Source: JANQPX01 sp965222015
GTDB lineage: Bacteria > Pseudomonadota > Alphaproteobacteria > Geminicoccales > Geminicoccaceae
DNA: 64,000 nt
Direction: 5' to 3'
NCBI GenBank assembly: GCA_965222015.1
Contig: CBDCTL010000024.1
Location: 1,736,001-1,800,000, forward strand
The position numbers were made by a program, and so were the translations under genes. Shown piece by piece: positions 44,460 through 53,628 of the stretch. The stretch's first letter is position 1. Each line of letters begins with the position of its first letter. Under the pieces are notes generated by a model that saw only the letters and a program-made list of their open reading frames with translations, did not search any database and had not been told where the DNA came from.

Positions 44460-45881
44460 ATGCCGGACGAACCTGAGGCTTTCGACACCGCGTCCGAAAC
44501 CGGTCCGGATCGCTGGCCATCTCCAGGCCTCGACGATACGCCCACGGCGCCCTTCGGCAGCAGCGGGCCAGAGCCTGAAGGCAGTCCCGACACGCGCGGT
44601 CTGCGCGTGACACATCTCTGTCACAACGATCAGATGGGCGGCGGCCCGCTCGCCAGCTACCGGCTGCATCGGGCCATGCGTGATCAGGGAATCGACAGTT
44701 GCATGCTGGTGATGCGCAAATTTCATGACGATCCGAGCGTCGCACGCTCGACGCCCTGGCCGACACGCCTGATCGAAGCGCCGGCGCGCATCGCCGACCG
44801 CCTGCCGCTTCGCTTCTATTCCAAAAGGGCGCGGGACGTGATCTGGTCGCCCGGCTGGTTCGGGCATGCGAACATCGCGTCCGACGGCTGGGTGCGAGAT
44901 GCCGATCTGCTCAGCCTTTACTGGATCAATGGCGGCTTTCTCTCGATCTCCGGCATCGGGTCTCTGCTCGGCCTCGGCAAGCCGGTGGTCTGGCGGCTCT
45001 CCGATCTCTGGCCGTTCACCGGCGGTTGTCATCACGCCGGCGACTGCACCGGCTATCGGCGGTCATGCGGTTCGTGTCCGCAGCTCGCCAGCCGATCGCC
45101 GAACGACCTGTCAGCACGCCTGCTGCGCGCTAAACGACGCTGGCCGACCGAGCGGCTGACGATCGTGTCGCCCAGCCGCTGGCTGCAGCGTCTGGCGACG
45201 ACCAGCGCCGTTTTCCATGATTGCCGCATCGAGCATATCGCGACCGGCGTCGACATCGAGACCTTCGCCCCCGGTGACCCGATCGACGCCAGACGCGAAC
45301 TCGGCCTCCCCGAAGACCGGGCGCTCGTTCTGTTCGGCGCCAATAATGGCCTTTCCAATCCGAAAAAGGGCTTCGCCCTGCTCGCCGAAGCCCTGGAACG
45401 CCTGACGGCGCTCGGCAAGGCCGACGACGTCGACCTCGTGATCTTCGGGCAAAGCGACACGGCCGCACCGCCGGCGCTGCCGCTTCCGGTTCGCATGATG
45501 GGGTTCATCGGCGAGGAGAAGGCCAAGGCGACCCTGTTCAGCGCGGTCGATCTGTTCGTCACGCCATCGCTCGAGGAGAACCTGCCGAACACCGTGATCG
45601 AGGCCATGGCCTGCGGCACGCCGGCACTCGCCTTCGACGTCGGCGGCACGTCGGAGCTGATCTCCCATGAGACCAACGGTTATCTTGCGCCGCTCGGCGA
45701 TGCCGCGGCCCTTGCCCGCGGACTCGTCCACCTGCTCGAGCGGCGCGAGGAGATGCAGCCGCTCCGGCAATCGGCGCGCCGCTTCGTCGCCGCCCACCAC
45801 GACAACCGCAAGAAAGCCAGGGACTATGCCGATCTCTATGAGGAATTGTGCACCGGACGACGGGACAAACGCGCGGCCTGA
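44460..45881 (+). CDS. GT4-type glycosyltransferase
   Basis: 473 residues; GGAGG 5 bases before the ATG. N-terminal ~45 residues are a disordered acidic stretch, then a GT-B fold begins at VTHLCHNDQMGGGPLASYRL. A Cys-rich loop (GGCHHAGDCTGYRRSCGSCP) is the type found in WcaC-like colanic acid glycosyltransferases. The donor-site segment is DLFVTPSLEENLPNTVIEAM and GTPALAFDVGGTSELI. Transfers an unknown sugar in glycan synthesis. Confidence 0.88.
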   Translation: MPDEPEAFDTASETGPDRWPSPGLDDTPTAPFGSSGPEPEGSPDTRGLRVTHLCHNDQMGGGPLASYRLHRAMRDQGIDSCMLVMRKFHDDPSVARSTPWPTRLIEAPARIADRLPLRFYSKRARDVIWSPGWFGHANIASDGWVRDADLLSLYWINGGFLSISGIGSLLGLGKPVVWRLSDLWPFTGGCHHAGDCTGYRRSCGSCPQLASRSPNDLSARLLRAKRRWPTERLTIVSPSRWLQRLATTSAVFHDCRIEHIATGVDIETFAPGDPIDARRELGLPEDRALVLFGANNGLSNPKKGFALLAEALERLTALGKADDVDLVIFGQSDTAAPPALPLPVRMMGFIGEEKAKATLFSAVDLFVTPSLEENLPNTVIEAMACGTPALAFDVGGTSELISHETNGYLAPLGDAAALARGLVHLLERREEMQPLRQSARRFVAAHHDNRKKARDYADLYEELCTGRRDKRAA

Positions 45882-46242
45882 AGGATCAGACGCGCCCTCA
45901 TGACAGCGGCGCGGAGCCCGGCGGGTGCCGGCCTTGGTCGATTTCTCGCGTTGGAATATTGGGGATTGTAGCTCGTTGTGTTGAATTGTCGCAAAAGTTG
46001 ATGATAGATAGGAGCGCCGGTCGCGTGGTTCGAGCCCGACACCCATCGACAGGCGAACAGGCCGCCCATCCGGGCGGCGTCTCCCGATCGACGAAGGCCA
46101 TGACCGTCAGGATTGTCGACTCGCAGAACTGCTTTTTCCTGTCAGGGCTCGACCCGCTTTGGTGCTGTCGCGAGCTGATCTGGCCGCTCGCGAAGCGGCA
46201 TGTGACCGGACGCTGTCGCCAGATGGCGGCGGCGAGCTGACG
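45882..46242. other. 361-bp intergenic region with a GC hairpin
   Basis: No convincing gene. A hairpin GCCGCCC (46061-46067) / GGGCGGC (46072-46078) with a 4-nt loop may end the upstream transcript, though no T-run follows. The 45955-46015 part is relatively AT-rich and may hold a promoter for the next gene. Confidence 0.5.
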
Positions 46243-47367
46243 ATGTCCTTCACCTTTCGCCCTTTCGACGACATCCCGGCGGACGATTGGGACGCGCTTG
46301 TCCGCCGCTCGCCGGACGGCTGGGTGTTCGGCCTCCACGGCTGGCAGCGGCTGGTGACCGCGGTCGAGGAATGGGGTTTTCTGGAGCGCGGATTTGGCGT
46401 CTGCGAGAACGATCGCCTGTTCGCCGTGACGCCGCTGCATTTTCAGCCGAGCACCCGGTCGGCCGCCTCCAGCGGCTGGGGCGGATCGGGACCAATCATC
46501 CGCCGGGACCTGCCGACCGAAGATCGCCGTCGAGTGCTGCGCGCCGCGACCACGCATATGATCGAGATCGGCAGGGGCGAGGGCGCCGCGCGGCTGGACG
46601 TTTCTTCCTCGCCGGTGACCGAAAGCGCCATCGGCAATCGCTGGGGCGTCAACCCGTTCGCTCTGCTCGGCTTCGAGGACGGCTCACGCCTCTCCCAGGT
46701 GATTTTTCTGGACCAGGACGAGGAGGCGCTCTGGGCGGGGCTTTCGAAGACCGCGCGCAATCTCGTCCGCGGCGCTGAACGGGCGGGGTTTCGGGTCGAG
46801 CAGGTCGATTGGCCGACGTCGCTGGACGCCTATTGCAACGTGCATGTCGAGACCTACTCGCGCAGCGGTGAACCGCCCCATCCAAGGGCCTATTTCAGCG
46901 GCATCGCCCATTCCATGGGACCGATCGGCGCTGCCAGGCTCTTCGCCCTTCTGTCACCCGGAGGCGAACCGGTCGCCTTTCAGAACATGGCGGCGCACGG
47001 CGTCGGCGCCCACTACCACACCGGCTGCTCGCGCAGTGGCGTGCAATCGATCGCGCCCGGCTACCTCTTGATGTGGGAAGCGATCAAGGCGGCGAAGGCG
47101 GATGGCTTCGCATGGTTCGATGTCGGCTGGATCTTTCCCTCGACCCGAGACCCGAAGCAGAAGGGTCTCACCCACTTCAAGACCCGCTTCGGCGGCGAGC
47201 CCCATCACGCCTTTCACGCCGCGCTCGAGCTTTCGACCGACCAGCCCGGCGTGTCACGTCCATTCGCGGCCGATGCCCCCGTTCAGCGAGGGACGCCGTC
47301 CCTCGGCGTCGCCGGCCGCATCGCCAGGCGTGCCCGCCGGATGCTGGCGCCGGGAGCAGCGCCATGA
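46243..47367 (+). CDS. FemAB/GNAT-like acyltransferase
   Basis: 374 residues from ATG 46243. Matches the Acetyltransf_6/FemAB group: DWDALVRRSPDGWVFGLHGW near the start, LSKTARNLVRGAERAGFRVE, and the C-terminal half with APGYLLMWEAIKAAKADGFA followed by WFDVGW and KTRFGGEPHH. Such proteins acylate or aminoacylate cell-surface polymers; the donor is not clear here. The stop overlaps the next methyltransferase start as ATGA. Confidence 0.83.
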   Translation: MSFTFRPFDDIPADDWDALVRRSPDGWVFGLHGWQRLVTAVEEWGFLERGFGVCENDRLFAVTPLHFQPSTRSAASSGWGGSGPIIRRDLPTEDRRRVLRAATTHMIEIGRGEGAARLDVSSSPVTESAIGNRWGVNPFALLGFEDGSRLSQVIFLDQDEEALWAGLSKTARNLVRGAERAGFRVEQVDWPTSLDAYCNVHVETYSRSGEPPHPRAYFSGIAHSMGPIGAARLFALLSPGGEPVAFQNMAAHGVGAHYHTGCSRSGVQSIAPGYLLMWEAIKAAKADGFAWFDVGWIFPSTRDPKQKGLTHFKTRFGGEPHHAFHAALELSTDQPGVSRPFAADAPVQRGTPSLGVAGRIARRARRMLAPGAAP

Positions 47368-48164
47368 GGGCCGAGATCGACATCTCCGCCGGCGTCGACG
47401 CTTCGATCAAACGCGCCTATGAGAGCGGCGAGATCTACAAGCCGTCGACCATCTGCATCGCCGCCGATCGGGACGCGCCCGAATACACGAGGCGCCTGCT
47501 CTGGGAGAAGATGGAGATGGTGCGGCGCCATCTGCAGCCGTCGGCATTGCTGGTCGACCTCTGTTGCGCGACCGGCACGCATCTGCTGGATCTTGCCCGG
47601 CATGTGGATCGCGCCCTCGGCATCGATTTTTCCGCACCGTTCATCGAGAAGGCGAAGCAGGACGCCGAAGCCGCCGGTCTCGCCCATGTTGATTTCCAAC
47701 TGGGCGACGCCAAGGACCTGCCGCTCGCGGACGCCTCGGTCGGCACGCTCTATTCCTTCTCCTCGCTCTACGTCATTCCCGGGGTCGAGGGCGTCATCAG
47801 CGAGATCGCGCGGGTGCTGGAGCCCGGCGGCCGCTGCGTTCTCGACATGGGCAACGCCCGCTCGATCAACAGCTACTGCGTCCGCCACTACACCGAATGG
47901 CCGCCTTCCTTTCCCCTGCCGCTCGGCGAGATCCGGGCCCTGCTGGCCCGCCAGGGGCTGAGCATCGTCGAGCACCGCGCCTTTCAGCTCCTCCCGCTTT
48001 GGGCCGACCGGCCCGCCTGGCTCCGGCCGCTATTGCACCCGGCCTGGACAAGGCTGATGGCGAAACGCCTCGGCGCCCGGATGCTCGACGAGCGGCTGAG
48101 CAGCCTGCCCGGCCTTCGCAACTTTGCCTTCAGACAGATGATCGTCGCCGAGAAGAGAGCCTGA
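47364..48164 (+). CDS. SAM-dependent methyltransferase
   Basis: 266 residues, starting by ATGA overlap with the FemAB-like gene. Motif I is LLVDLCCATGTHLLDLA, an unusual CC in place of the common GCG, followed by LGIDFSAPFIEKAKQDA and EIARVLEPGGRCVLDMGNAR. Class I fold; substrate unknown. Part of a run of tightly spaced glycan-modification genes. Confidence 0.87.
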   Translation: MRAEIDISAGVDASIKRAYESGEIYKPSTICIAADRDAPEYTRRLLWEKMEMVRRHLQPSALLVDLCCATGTHLLDLARHVDRALGIDFSAPFIEKAKQDAEAAGLAHVDFQLGDAKDLPLADASVGTLYSFSSLYVIPGVEGVISEIARVLEPGGRCVLDMGNARSINSYCVRHYTEWPPSFPLPLGEIRALLARQGLSIVEHRAFQLLPLWADRPAWLRPLLHPAWTRLMAKRLGARMLDERLSSLPGLRNFAFRQMIVAEKRA

Positions 48165-48169
48165 CGCCG

Positions 48170-48892
48170 ATGTCCGTCCACCAGCGATACCCGACGTTTC
48201 TCTCCGATCAGCGGCAGTTCTTCGACGAGCTCGTGACCGAGGAGTGGTCCAGCTATCAATCCGAGGACTGGGATGCCACGCGCCGCTTCGAGGTCGAGCG
48301 GATCTTCCAGCACTTCCAGCCGGCGACGATCCTCGACATCGGATGCGGCATCGGCTTCCACGACGCCGACATGGCGGCCTATCCGTTCGTCGAGCGGGTC
48401 GACGCCATCGACTACTCTGCGAAAAGCCTCGAACGGGCGAACCAGGCCTACCCGCATCCGAAGGTCGAACGCTCCGTCGAGGACCTCGCGACATTCGAGC
48501 CCGCCCGCCCATATGACATGGTGGCGAGCTTTCAGGTCTTCGAACATCTCGATCGGCCAGACGTCTATTTCGACCTCTGCCGACGAGCCTGCCGCCCCGG
48601 CGGCATCGTCGCGATCGTGACGCCGAACAGAACCCGCCTCGCCAACCGCCTGCGCGGCTTCAAGGGCCTGCCCTACGAACTGCTCGATCCTCAGCATTTT
48701 CGCGAATACACCATCGGTGAGATCCACGAGGCCGGACGTCCGTTCGGATTTCTGCCGGCCGGTGGTTTCGGCTACGGGCTTTGGGGCTGGGGGCCGATCA
48801 TGCGCCTCTCTCATGAGAGGCGACTACGGCTCGGTCGATGGGTGCCCTGGCTCGCCCATGGCATCGTCGGCTTCCTGCGCGCGCCGAGCTAG
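48170..48892 (+). CDS. SAM-dependent methyltransferase
   Basis: 240 residues from ATG 48170, 5 bases after the previous stop. Motif I is ILDIGCGIGFHDADMA, then VDAIDYSAKSLERANQAYPH, VASFQVFEHLDRPDVYFDLC and RPGGIVAIVTPNRTRLANRL. The late segment FREYTIGEIHEAGRPFGF is like methyltransferases of glycan clusters. Target unknown. Confidence 0.87.
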   Translation: MSVHQRYPTFLSDQRQFFDELVTEEWSSYQSEDWDATRRFEVERIFQHFQPATILDIGCGIGFHDADMAAYPFVERVDAIDYSAKSLERANQAYPHPKVERSVEDLATFEPARPYDMVASFQVFEHLDRPDVYFDLCRRACRPGGIVAIVTPNRTRLANRLRGFKGLPYELLDPQHFREYTIGEIHEAGRPFGFLPAGGFGYGLWGWGPIMRLSHERRLRLGRWVPWLAHGIVGFLRAPS

Positions 48893-48908
48893 CAGGAATG
48901 TCGGCGCC

Positions 48909-50084
48909 ATGAAGACGCTTCTGGTCATCGTTCCCGACAGGCTCTCCCAGATCGTCGAGAAAGGTGAAGTTCAGCCGAACTACTACAATCCCGGCGAGGT
49001 CTTCGATGTCGTCCATCTGCTCATGATGAACGACGATCGACCGCCATTGGATCCCCTGCAGTTCATGGTCGGCCGCGCCGAACTGCATCTCCACAACTAC
49101 CCCGACGATCTGAACCTGGTCGCACGCCACAACCGGCTCGCGACGCCGTTTCGCCTGCGCCGCTGGGCGAGGGGCGGCATCGAGATCGCGCGAAAGATCA
49201 GGCCGGACCTGATCCGCTGCCACGGCGTCGACTGGAACACCTATCTGGCGAGCCGCATCGATGCCGAGCTGGGCATTCCCTACGTGACCTCGATCCACAT
49301 CAATCCCGACGAAAATCCGGTGCGCCGCTTCAAGGGGCCGGACCTCGCGCCGGCGCAGAAACGCCAGAACGCCTTCTACGAATATCTGGAAAGCGAGGCC
49401 CTCAAGCGCGCACGTCTCGCCATGCCGGTCTATCGACCGATCCTTCCCTATCTCGAGCGCAAAAGGGCGAAGCGGGTCGAGGTCTGCTACAACATCCTGG
49501 ACGGCGGCAGCCTTCGCGAAAAGATCGACTACGGCCTCGCCGATCCGCCGAGGCTGCTCTATGTCGGCCGGCTGCTCGACGAGAAAAATCCATCCCGGAT
49601 CATCGAGGCCATCGCCGCCTTGTCGGAGGTTCGCTACACCATCGTCGGCGACGGTCCGCTCCGCCCCCACCTCGAAGCGCTGGTCGAAAAACTCGGCGCC
49701 GCCGATCGCATCGACTTCCGCCCGGCGATCGCCAATGCCGAGCTTTGCCGCATGCTGCCGGACTACGACCTGTTCGTGATCCACTCCGACTATTTCGAGA
49801 TCAGCAAGTCGGTCCTGGAGGCGCTCCTGACCGGCCTGCCGGTGATCATGAACCAGCGCCCCGGCAAGCCGGTCCCGGAACTCACCGACGACATCGTCCG
49901 TCTCGTGCCGAACACGGCCGGGGCCTACCGAACGGCCATCCGGGATCTCCTGGCCGACCATACCGCGCGAGAAGCGCTTGGCAGGCGGGCCTATCGGCTG
50001 GCGGCCGCGAACTACGCGCCGTCCGTCACGGAGGAGAAGGTCGTCGGCGTCTATACCGGCATTCTGGAAGCGCGTCATGGCTGA
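48909..50084 (+). CDS. GT4-type glycosyltransferase
   Basis: 391 residues from ATG 48909. GT-B fold: VDWNTYLASRIDAELGIPYV in the acceptor half, then LLYVGRLLDEKNPSRIIEAI and YTIVGDGPLRPHLEALVEKL in the donor half, with FEISKSVLEALLTGLPVIMN at the donor site. Sugar and linkage unknown. The 3' end overlaps the following methyltransferase by 8 bases. Confidence 0.88.
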   Translation: MKTLLVIVPDRLSQIVEKGEVQPNYYNPGEVFDVVHLLMMNDDRPPLDPLQFMVGRAELHLHNYPDDLNLVARHNRLATPFRLRRWARGGIEIARKIRPDLIRCHGVDWNTYLASRIDAELGIPYVTSIHINPDENPVRRFKGPDLAPAQKRQNAFYEYLESEALKRARLAMPVYRPILPYLERKRAKRVEVCYNILDGGSLREKIDYGLADPPRLLYVGRLLDEKNPSRIIEAIAALSEVRYTIVGDGPLRPHLEALVEKLGAADRIDFRPAIANAELCRMLPDYDLFVIHSDYFEISKSVLEALLTGLPVIMNQRPGKPVPELTDDIVRLVPNTAGAYRTAIRDLLADHTAREALGRRAYRLAAANYAPSVTEEKVVGVYTGILEARHG

Positions 50085-50976
50085 TCCGCTCACCCGCCTC
50101 CGCTGCCCGGCCTGCAGGCAAGGTGGGCTGCAGCGCGATCACGATGAAAGTCAGCTGGTCTGCATCGCCTGCGGCGCGACCGGAGGCATCGAAGAGGGCG
50201 TCGCCGTGCTGGTCGGCGACCGGGAGACCCATCTCGCCCGGCTCGACCAGGCGCGTGCCGCCAATCCCGGCTGGTACGCCGAGGTTCAGCCGCCGGAGGT
50301 GACCAGTCCCTGGCGCCATCATCTCAAGAAGCGCCGGCTCTACGTACAGCGGGCGCTGCGGGCCGAGCTCGACCGCCGCGGATGTACCCGGGTTCCGGCG
50401 CTGCTCGATCTCGGCTGCGGCGACGGCAATCATCTCGGTTGGCTGGCACCGTTCGCCGACGATCTCTACGGCTGCGACTACAACCTGCTTCGGCTCGTCA
50501 GGGCGCGTGCCCAGGCTCCGGACGCCACTCTCTTTCTCGCCGACATCCTCGATTTTCCCGCCATCGATCAAGCGTTCGACATTATCTTCTTCAATCATGT
50601 GATCGAGCATATCGAGGACGACGTAGGCGCCCTGCAGACGGTTCGCCGGCTGCTGGCACCCGATGGCCTTCTCGTGCTCGGCACGCCCAACGAAGGCGCC
50701 TGGTGGTGGCAGCACGCCTACAAGCGTGATCCGGCGTCGCTCGAAACCACCGACCATGTGCATTTCTACACCGCAGCCACCCTGACCGGGCGCATGAGCA
50801 AAGCGGGGCTCCGCGCCGACCGCGTCCACCATATGGGCTGGGGACCGCCCGACTGGCGGCTCGATGGCAAAATCCGGCGCTACAAGCTCGTCGACGATCT
50901 GTTCGAGCTGGTCGGCAGGACCATGCTGCCGAGGCAGGCGTCATCACTCTACGTTCTGGCACGCGCTGCACCGTGA
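50077..50976 (+). CDS. Zn-ribbon-headed SAM-dependent methyltransferase
   Basis: 299 residues. The N-terminus holds a Trm112/zinc-ribbon-like module with Cys 10, 13, 29 and 32 (CPAC...CIAC), followed by a class I methyltransferase domain: ALLDLGCGDGNHLGWLA, DIIFFNHVIEHIEDDVGALQ and DGLLVLGTPNEGAWWWQHAY. This two-part layout is frequent in glycan-locus methyltransferases. Overlaps the preceding glycosyltransferase by 8 bases. Confidence 0.87.
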   Translation: MADPLTRLRCPACRQGGLQRDHDESQLVCIACGATGGIEEGVAVLVGDRETHLARLDQARAANPGWYAEVQPPEVTSPWRHHLKKRRLYVQRALRAELDRRGCTRVPALLDLGCGDGNHLGWLAPFADDLYGCDYNLLRLVRARAQAPDATLFLADILDFPAIDQAFDIIFFNHVIEHIEDDVGALQTVRRLLAPDGLLVLGTPNEGAWWWQHAYKRDPASLETTDHVHFYTAATLTGRMSKAGLRADRVHHMGWGPPDWRLDGKIRRYKLVDDLFELVGRTMLPRQASSLYVLARAAP

Positions 50977-50997
50977 CATGATCGACCCATTCGACAT

Positions 50998-51696
50998 ATG
51001 GAGTTTCCGGTGACCGAAGAACTCTTCGCCGACCCCATTCGCGTGCCCGAAAATCTTGGCCTCGAGCGGCGAGTCAAGCGCGTGCTCGCGGTCATGCCGG
51101 GCTACGCCGCAGACGAAGGCAGCCGAAGGGTCGGCGAGGGGCATCTCCTGTTTCGTGGTCTCGGCCTCATCTGGCGTGTTCTGACCACCGAGTCCTATCG
51201 AGGCTTTGTTCGCGGCTATCGCGACTTCTACGCCAACCCCCGCTCCAGCGCCTATATGGCGGCAAGGCTTTCGGAATTGATGGCAAGCGCGTTTCCGGAT
51301 GCTTCGCTTGGTATCATCGCCATTGATCCGCCGTCTTTGCCTGCCCCCCTGCGCGAGCACCCGAGCGTCGAGCTGACATCCGTGGCGACCATCGAAGATC
51401 TCGACGCAGCGATCGCAGCCGACGCGGAAGCAAAGCCGAGCGATCTTACCCTGCTTCTCCATTACGACGCGCTCGGCCTCGGCCTCGGAGCCATCGAGAA
51501 ACGACTGTTGAAGCTTGTGCCGCATGCGACCTTCGTCATGAACGGCCGCCGTCGTGTCTATCGGCTCGATCGGACCATGCGGAAACGGCTGGCGCCAAGG
51601 CGCTGGCTCGCCGAGACACGCCTCGTCGAGCTTGGCCTCGGCCATGTCATCGGCTTGGCCGCGCATATCGGTGACAGGAAGCCAGGCACAGCCTGA
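50998..51696 (+). CDS. Hypothetical protein of the glycan locus
   Basis: 232 residues, unrecognised. No signal peptide or membrane segment is evident. Segments such as RVLAVMPGYAADEGSRRVGE, LTLLLHYDALGLGLGAIEKR and an Arg-rich C-terminal part (MNGRRRVYRLDRTMRKRLAP) suggest a soluble alpha/beta fold, possibly a degenerate glycosyltransferase or nucleotide-binding protein. Located between two methyltransferase genes on the same strand, 21 bases after the first. Function cannot be named. Confidence 0.7.
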   Translation: MEFPVTEELFADPIRVPENLGLERRVKRVLAVMPGYAADEGSRRVGEGHLLFRGLGLIWRVLTTESYRGFVRGYRDFYANPRSSAYMAARLSELMASAFPDASLGIIAIDPPSLPAPLREHPSVELTSVATIEDLDAAIAADAEAKPSDLTLLLHYDALGLGLGAIEKRLLKLVPHATFVMNGRRRVYRLDRTMRKRLAPRRWLAETRLVELGLGHVIGLAAHIGDRKPGTA

Positions 51697-51784
51697 CGGC
51701 GATGCCGTCTGTCACTGTTGTCATGTCGGCAAATTTAACCTAAAAGGCAATTCGTCTACATCTTTGTCGTATTTTTGGTTTCTC

Positions 51785-52672
51785 ATGGCCCACGCCCAGA
51801 TCAAAGACGAGATTCGCCAGTGGTGGGCGGGCACGCCCATGACCTATGGCGAGCGCCATGGCGATGCCGGTTATCGACGCGCGGATGGCACGATCGAGCG
51901 CGTCGACGTTGGATCGAAGCGATTTTTCGAGCTGGCGGACGAGCGCTTCTATTCCTGGAACACCGCCCTGCATGTCGATGGCATCCCCTTTTCCGATATC
52001 TTCGACTACCGGAGCCAGGTCGGCAAGGACGTGCTCGAAGTCGGCTGCGGCATGGGCTGCATGGCGATGAACTGGGCGCTGCGTGGTGCCCGTGTCACGG
52101 CGGTCGATCTCAATCCTGTGGCGGTCGCCAAAACCAGGCGGCGCTTCGATCTGTTCGGACTCGACGGCATGATCGCGGAGGCGGATGGCGAGGATCTCGC
52201 CTTCGAGGACGGCCGCTTCGACTACGCCTATTCCTGGGGCGTTCTACATCACAGCCCGGCGCCCGGGCGCTCGATTCGTGAGCTGTTTCGCGTGCTGAAA
52301 CCGGGCGGATCGGTCGGCGTCATGCTCTATCACCGCTCGTCGATCCTCTATCGCTACACAGTTCGCTTCATCGAAGGCTTCGTCAACATGGAGCACCTGT
52401 TTCTCGATGAACGTGAACTCGCCAGCCGCTATGGCGATGGCGGCCGCGAGGAGGGCAATCCGCATACCTGGCCGGTGACCAGGGACGAGGTCTTTCGCGA
52501 TCTGTTCCCGGACTACGAAGACGTCCGCATCCGGGTGCTCGGCGCCGACCTGCCGCCGATCCTGAACACCTGGCGTCCCCAATTGAGCGAGAAGCTCTCC
52601 GAGCGCACCGATGAGCGCCTGAGACGTCGCTTCGGCTGGAGCCTCTGGATCACGGGAACCAAACCGACTTGA
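51785..52672 (+). CDS. SAM-dependent methyltransferase
   Basis: 295 residues from ATG 51785, after an AT-rich 88-bp gap. The sequence opens with AQIKDEIRQWWAGTPMTYGE, typical of a group of glycan-associated methyltransferases, then motif I DVLEVGCGMGCMAMNWALRG, YAYSWGVLHHSPAPGRSIRE and VLKPGGSVGVMLYHRSS. Similar in order to the product at 37715, so the two may be paralogs. The stop overlaps the next gene's start region (TTGATG). Confidence 0.88.
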   Translation: MAHAQIKDEIRQWWAGTPMTYGERHGDAGYRRADGTIERVDVGSKRFFELADERFYSWNTALHVDGIPFSDIFDYRSQVGKDVLEVGCGMGCMAMNWALRGARVTAVDLNPVAVAKTRRRFDLFGLDGMIAEADGEDLAFEDGRFDYAYSWGVLHHSPAPGRSIRELFRVLKPGGSVGVMLYHRSSILYRYTVRFIEGFVNMEHLFLDERELASRYGDGGREEGNPHTWPVTRDEVFRDLFPDYEDVRIRVLGADLPPILNTWRPQLSEKLSERTDERLRRRFGWSLWITGTKPT

Positions 52673-53610
52673 TGCCGCTTGCCGACAATCTGATCGGGCG
52701 CCTTCGTCATCGGGCGAGACGGGCCTTGTCGCGATCGCCCCGGATCGCCGCCGCCGATGCACCGCCCGATGCGGACGAGACGCTCGAAAACGTCTACGCC
52801 GACTACGCCGCTCGCGCCAAAGGGATCGGGCTGAACGACATCAGGCTGTTCCTGTCCTTCGATTGCGACACCGATCGGGATCCCGAAGCGGCGCAGGCGG
52901 TGATGACGCTCCTGGAGACGCTCGGCATCAAGGGGACGTTCGCCGTGCCGGGCGCGGAGCTCCGGCGAAACGCCGAGAGCTATCGACGGCTCCTGGCGCG
53001 CGGCGCCGAGTTCATGAATCACGGTGATCGGCCGCATGCCGCCTGGCAGGACGACCGCTATGTCAGCGTCACCTTCTACGAAAGGATGACGTTCGAGGAG
53101 GTCGAGCAGGACATGCGCGCCGGCCATGCGACCCTGACCGACATCCTCGGCATCCGACCGCTCGGCTTTCGCGCACCCCATTTCGGGCATTTCCAGGATC
53201 CGGAGCAGCTCGGGCTGGTGCATCGCGTGGCGCGCGACCTCGGCTACCGCTACTGCTCCACCACCCTTCCCGCCTACGGCCTCGTCCATGGGCCGGCCCA
53301 TGACGCCGGCGGCGGCGTGGTCGAGCTGCCGACCTTCGGCACGGCAAGATCACCGCTGTCGCTGCTGGATTCCTGGAGTCACCTCACCGACCGGCGGGAC
53401 TACGCGCTCTCGGACATGTTCGAGACCCTCCTGATCGAGACGGTCGACAGGCTGCAGCGTCTGAATTTGCCCGCCCTCCTCACCTGGTATGTCGACCCCG
53501 CCCATGTGGCCGGCCAGGCCCCTTTCGAGCGCTCCATGCACGAACTTGCCCGGCGCGGCATCCGGAGCCTCGGCGCTCTGGAGTCTGCGTCGCTGGTTCG
53601 GCCCGACTGA
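52672..53610 (+). CDS. Polysaccharide deacetylase (NodB-type)
   Basis: 312 residues from ATG 52672 (a TTG one codon upstream is possible). NodB-fold marks: LFLSFDCDTDRDPEA with the catalytic Asp pair, FMNHGDRPHAAW supplying metal His ligands, and GFRAPHFGHFQDPEQL. These enzymes remove N-acetyl groups from glycans. The first ~50 residues (Arg-rich) do not look like a signal peptide, so it probably acts in the cytoplasm on precursors. Followed after 18 bases by the second asnB. Confidence 0.88.
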   Translation: MPLADNLIGRLRHRARRALSRSPRIAAADAPPDADETLENVYADYAARAKGIGLNDIRLFLSFDCDTDRDPEAAQAVMTLLETLGIKGTFAVPGAELRRNAESYRRLLARGAEFMNHGDRPHAAWQDDRYVSVTFYERMTFEEVEQDMRAGHATLTDILGIRPLGFRAPHFGHFQDPEQLGLVHRVARDLGYRYCSTTLPAYGLVHGPAHDAGGGVVELPTFGTARSPLSLLDSWSHLTDRRDYALSDMFETLLIETVDRLQRLNLPALLTWYVDPAHVAGQAPFERSMHELARRGIRSLGALESASLVRPD

Positions 53611-53628
53611 GCAGCAGGCTCCTCGGCC

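Noticed and set aside
46027..46045. tRNA T-arm-like sequence GGTTCGAGCCCGACACC
   Set aside because: The flanking bases do not form the T-stem or an acceptor stem, and no D or anticodon arm is found upstream. Chance resemblance.
45848..46240. 130-codon plus-strand frame before the FemAB-like gene
   Set aside because: Overlaps the end of the glycosyltransferase, lacks an SD and has no protein-like pattern.
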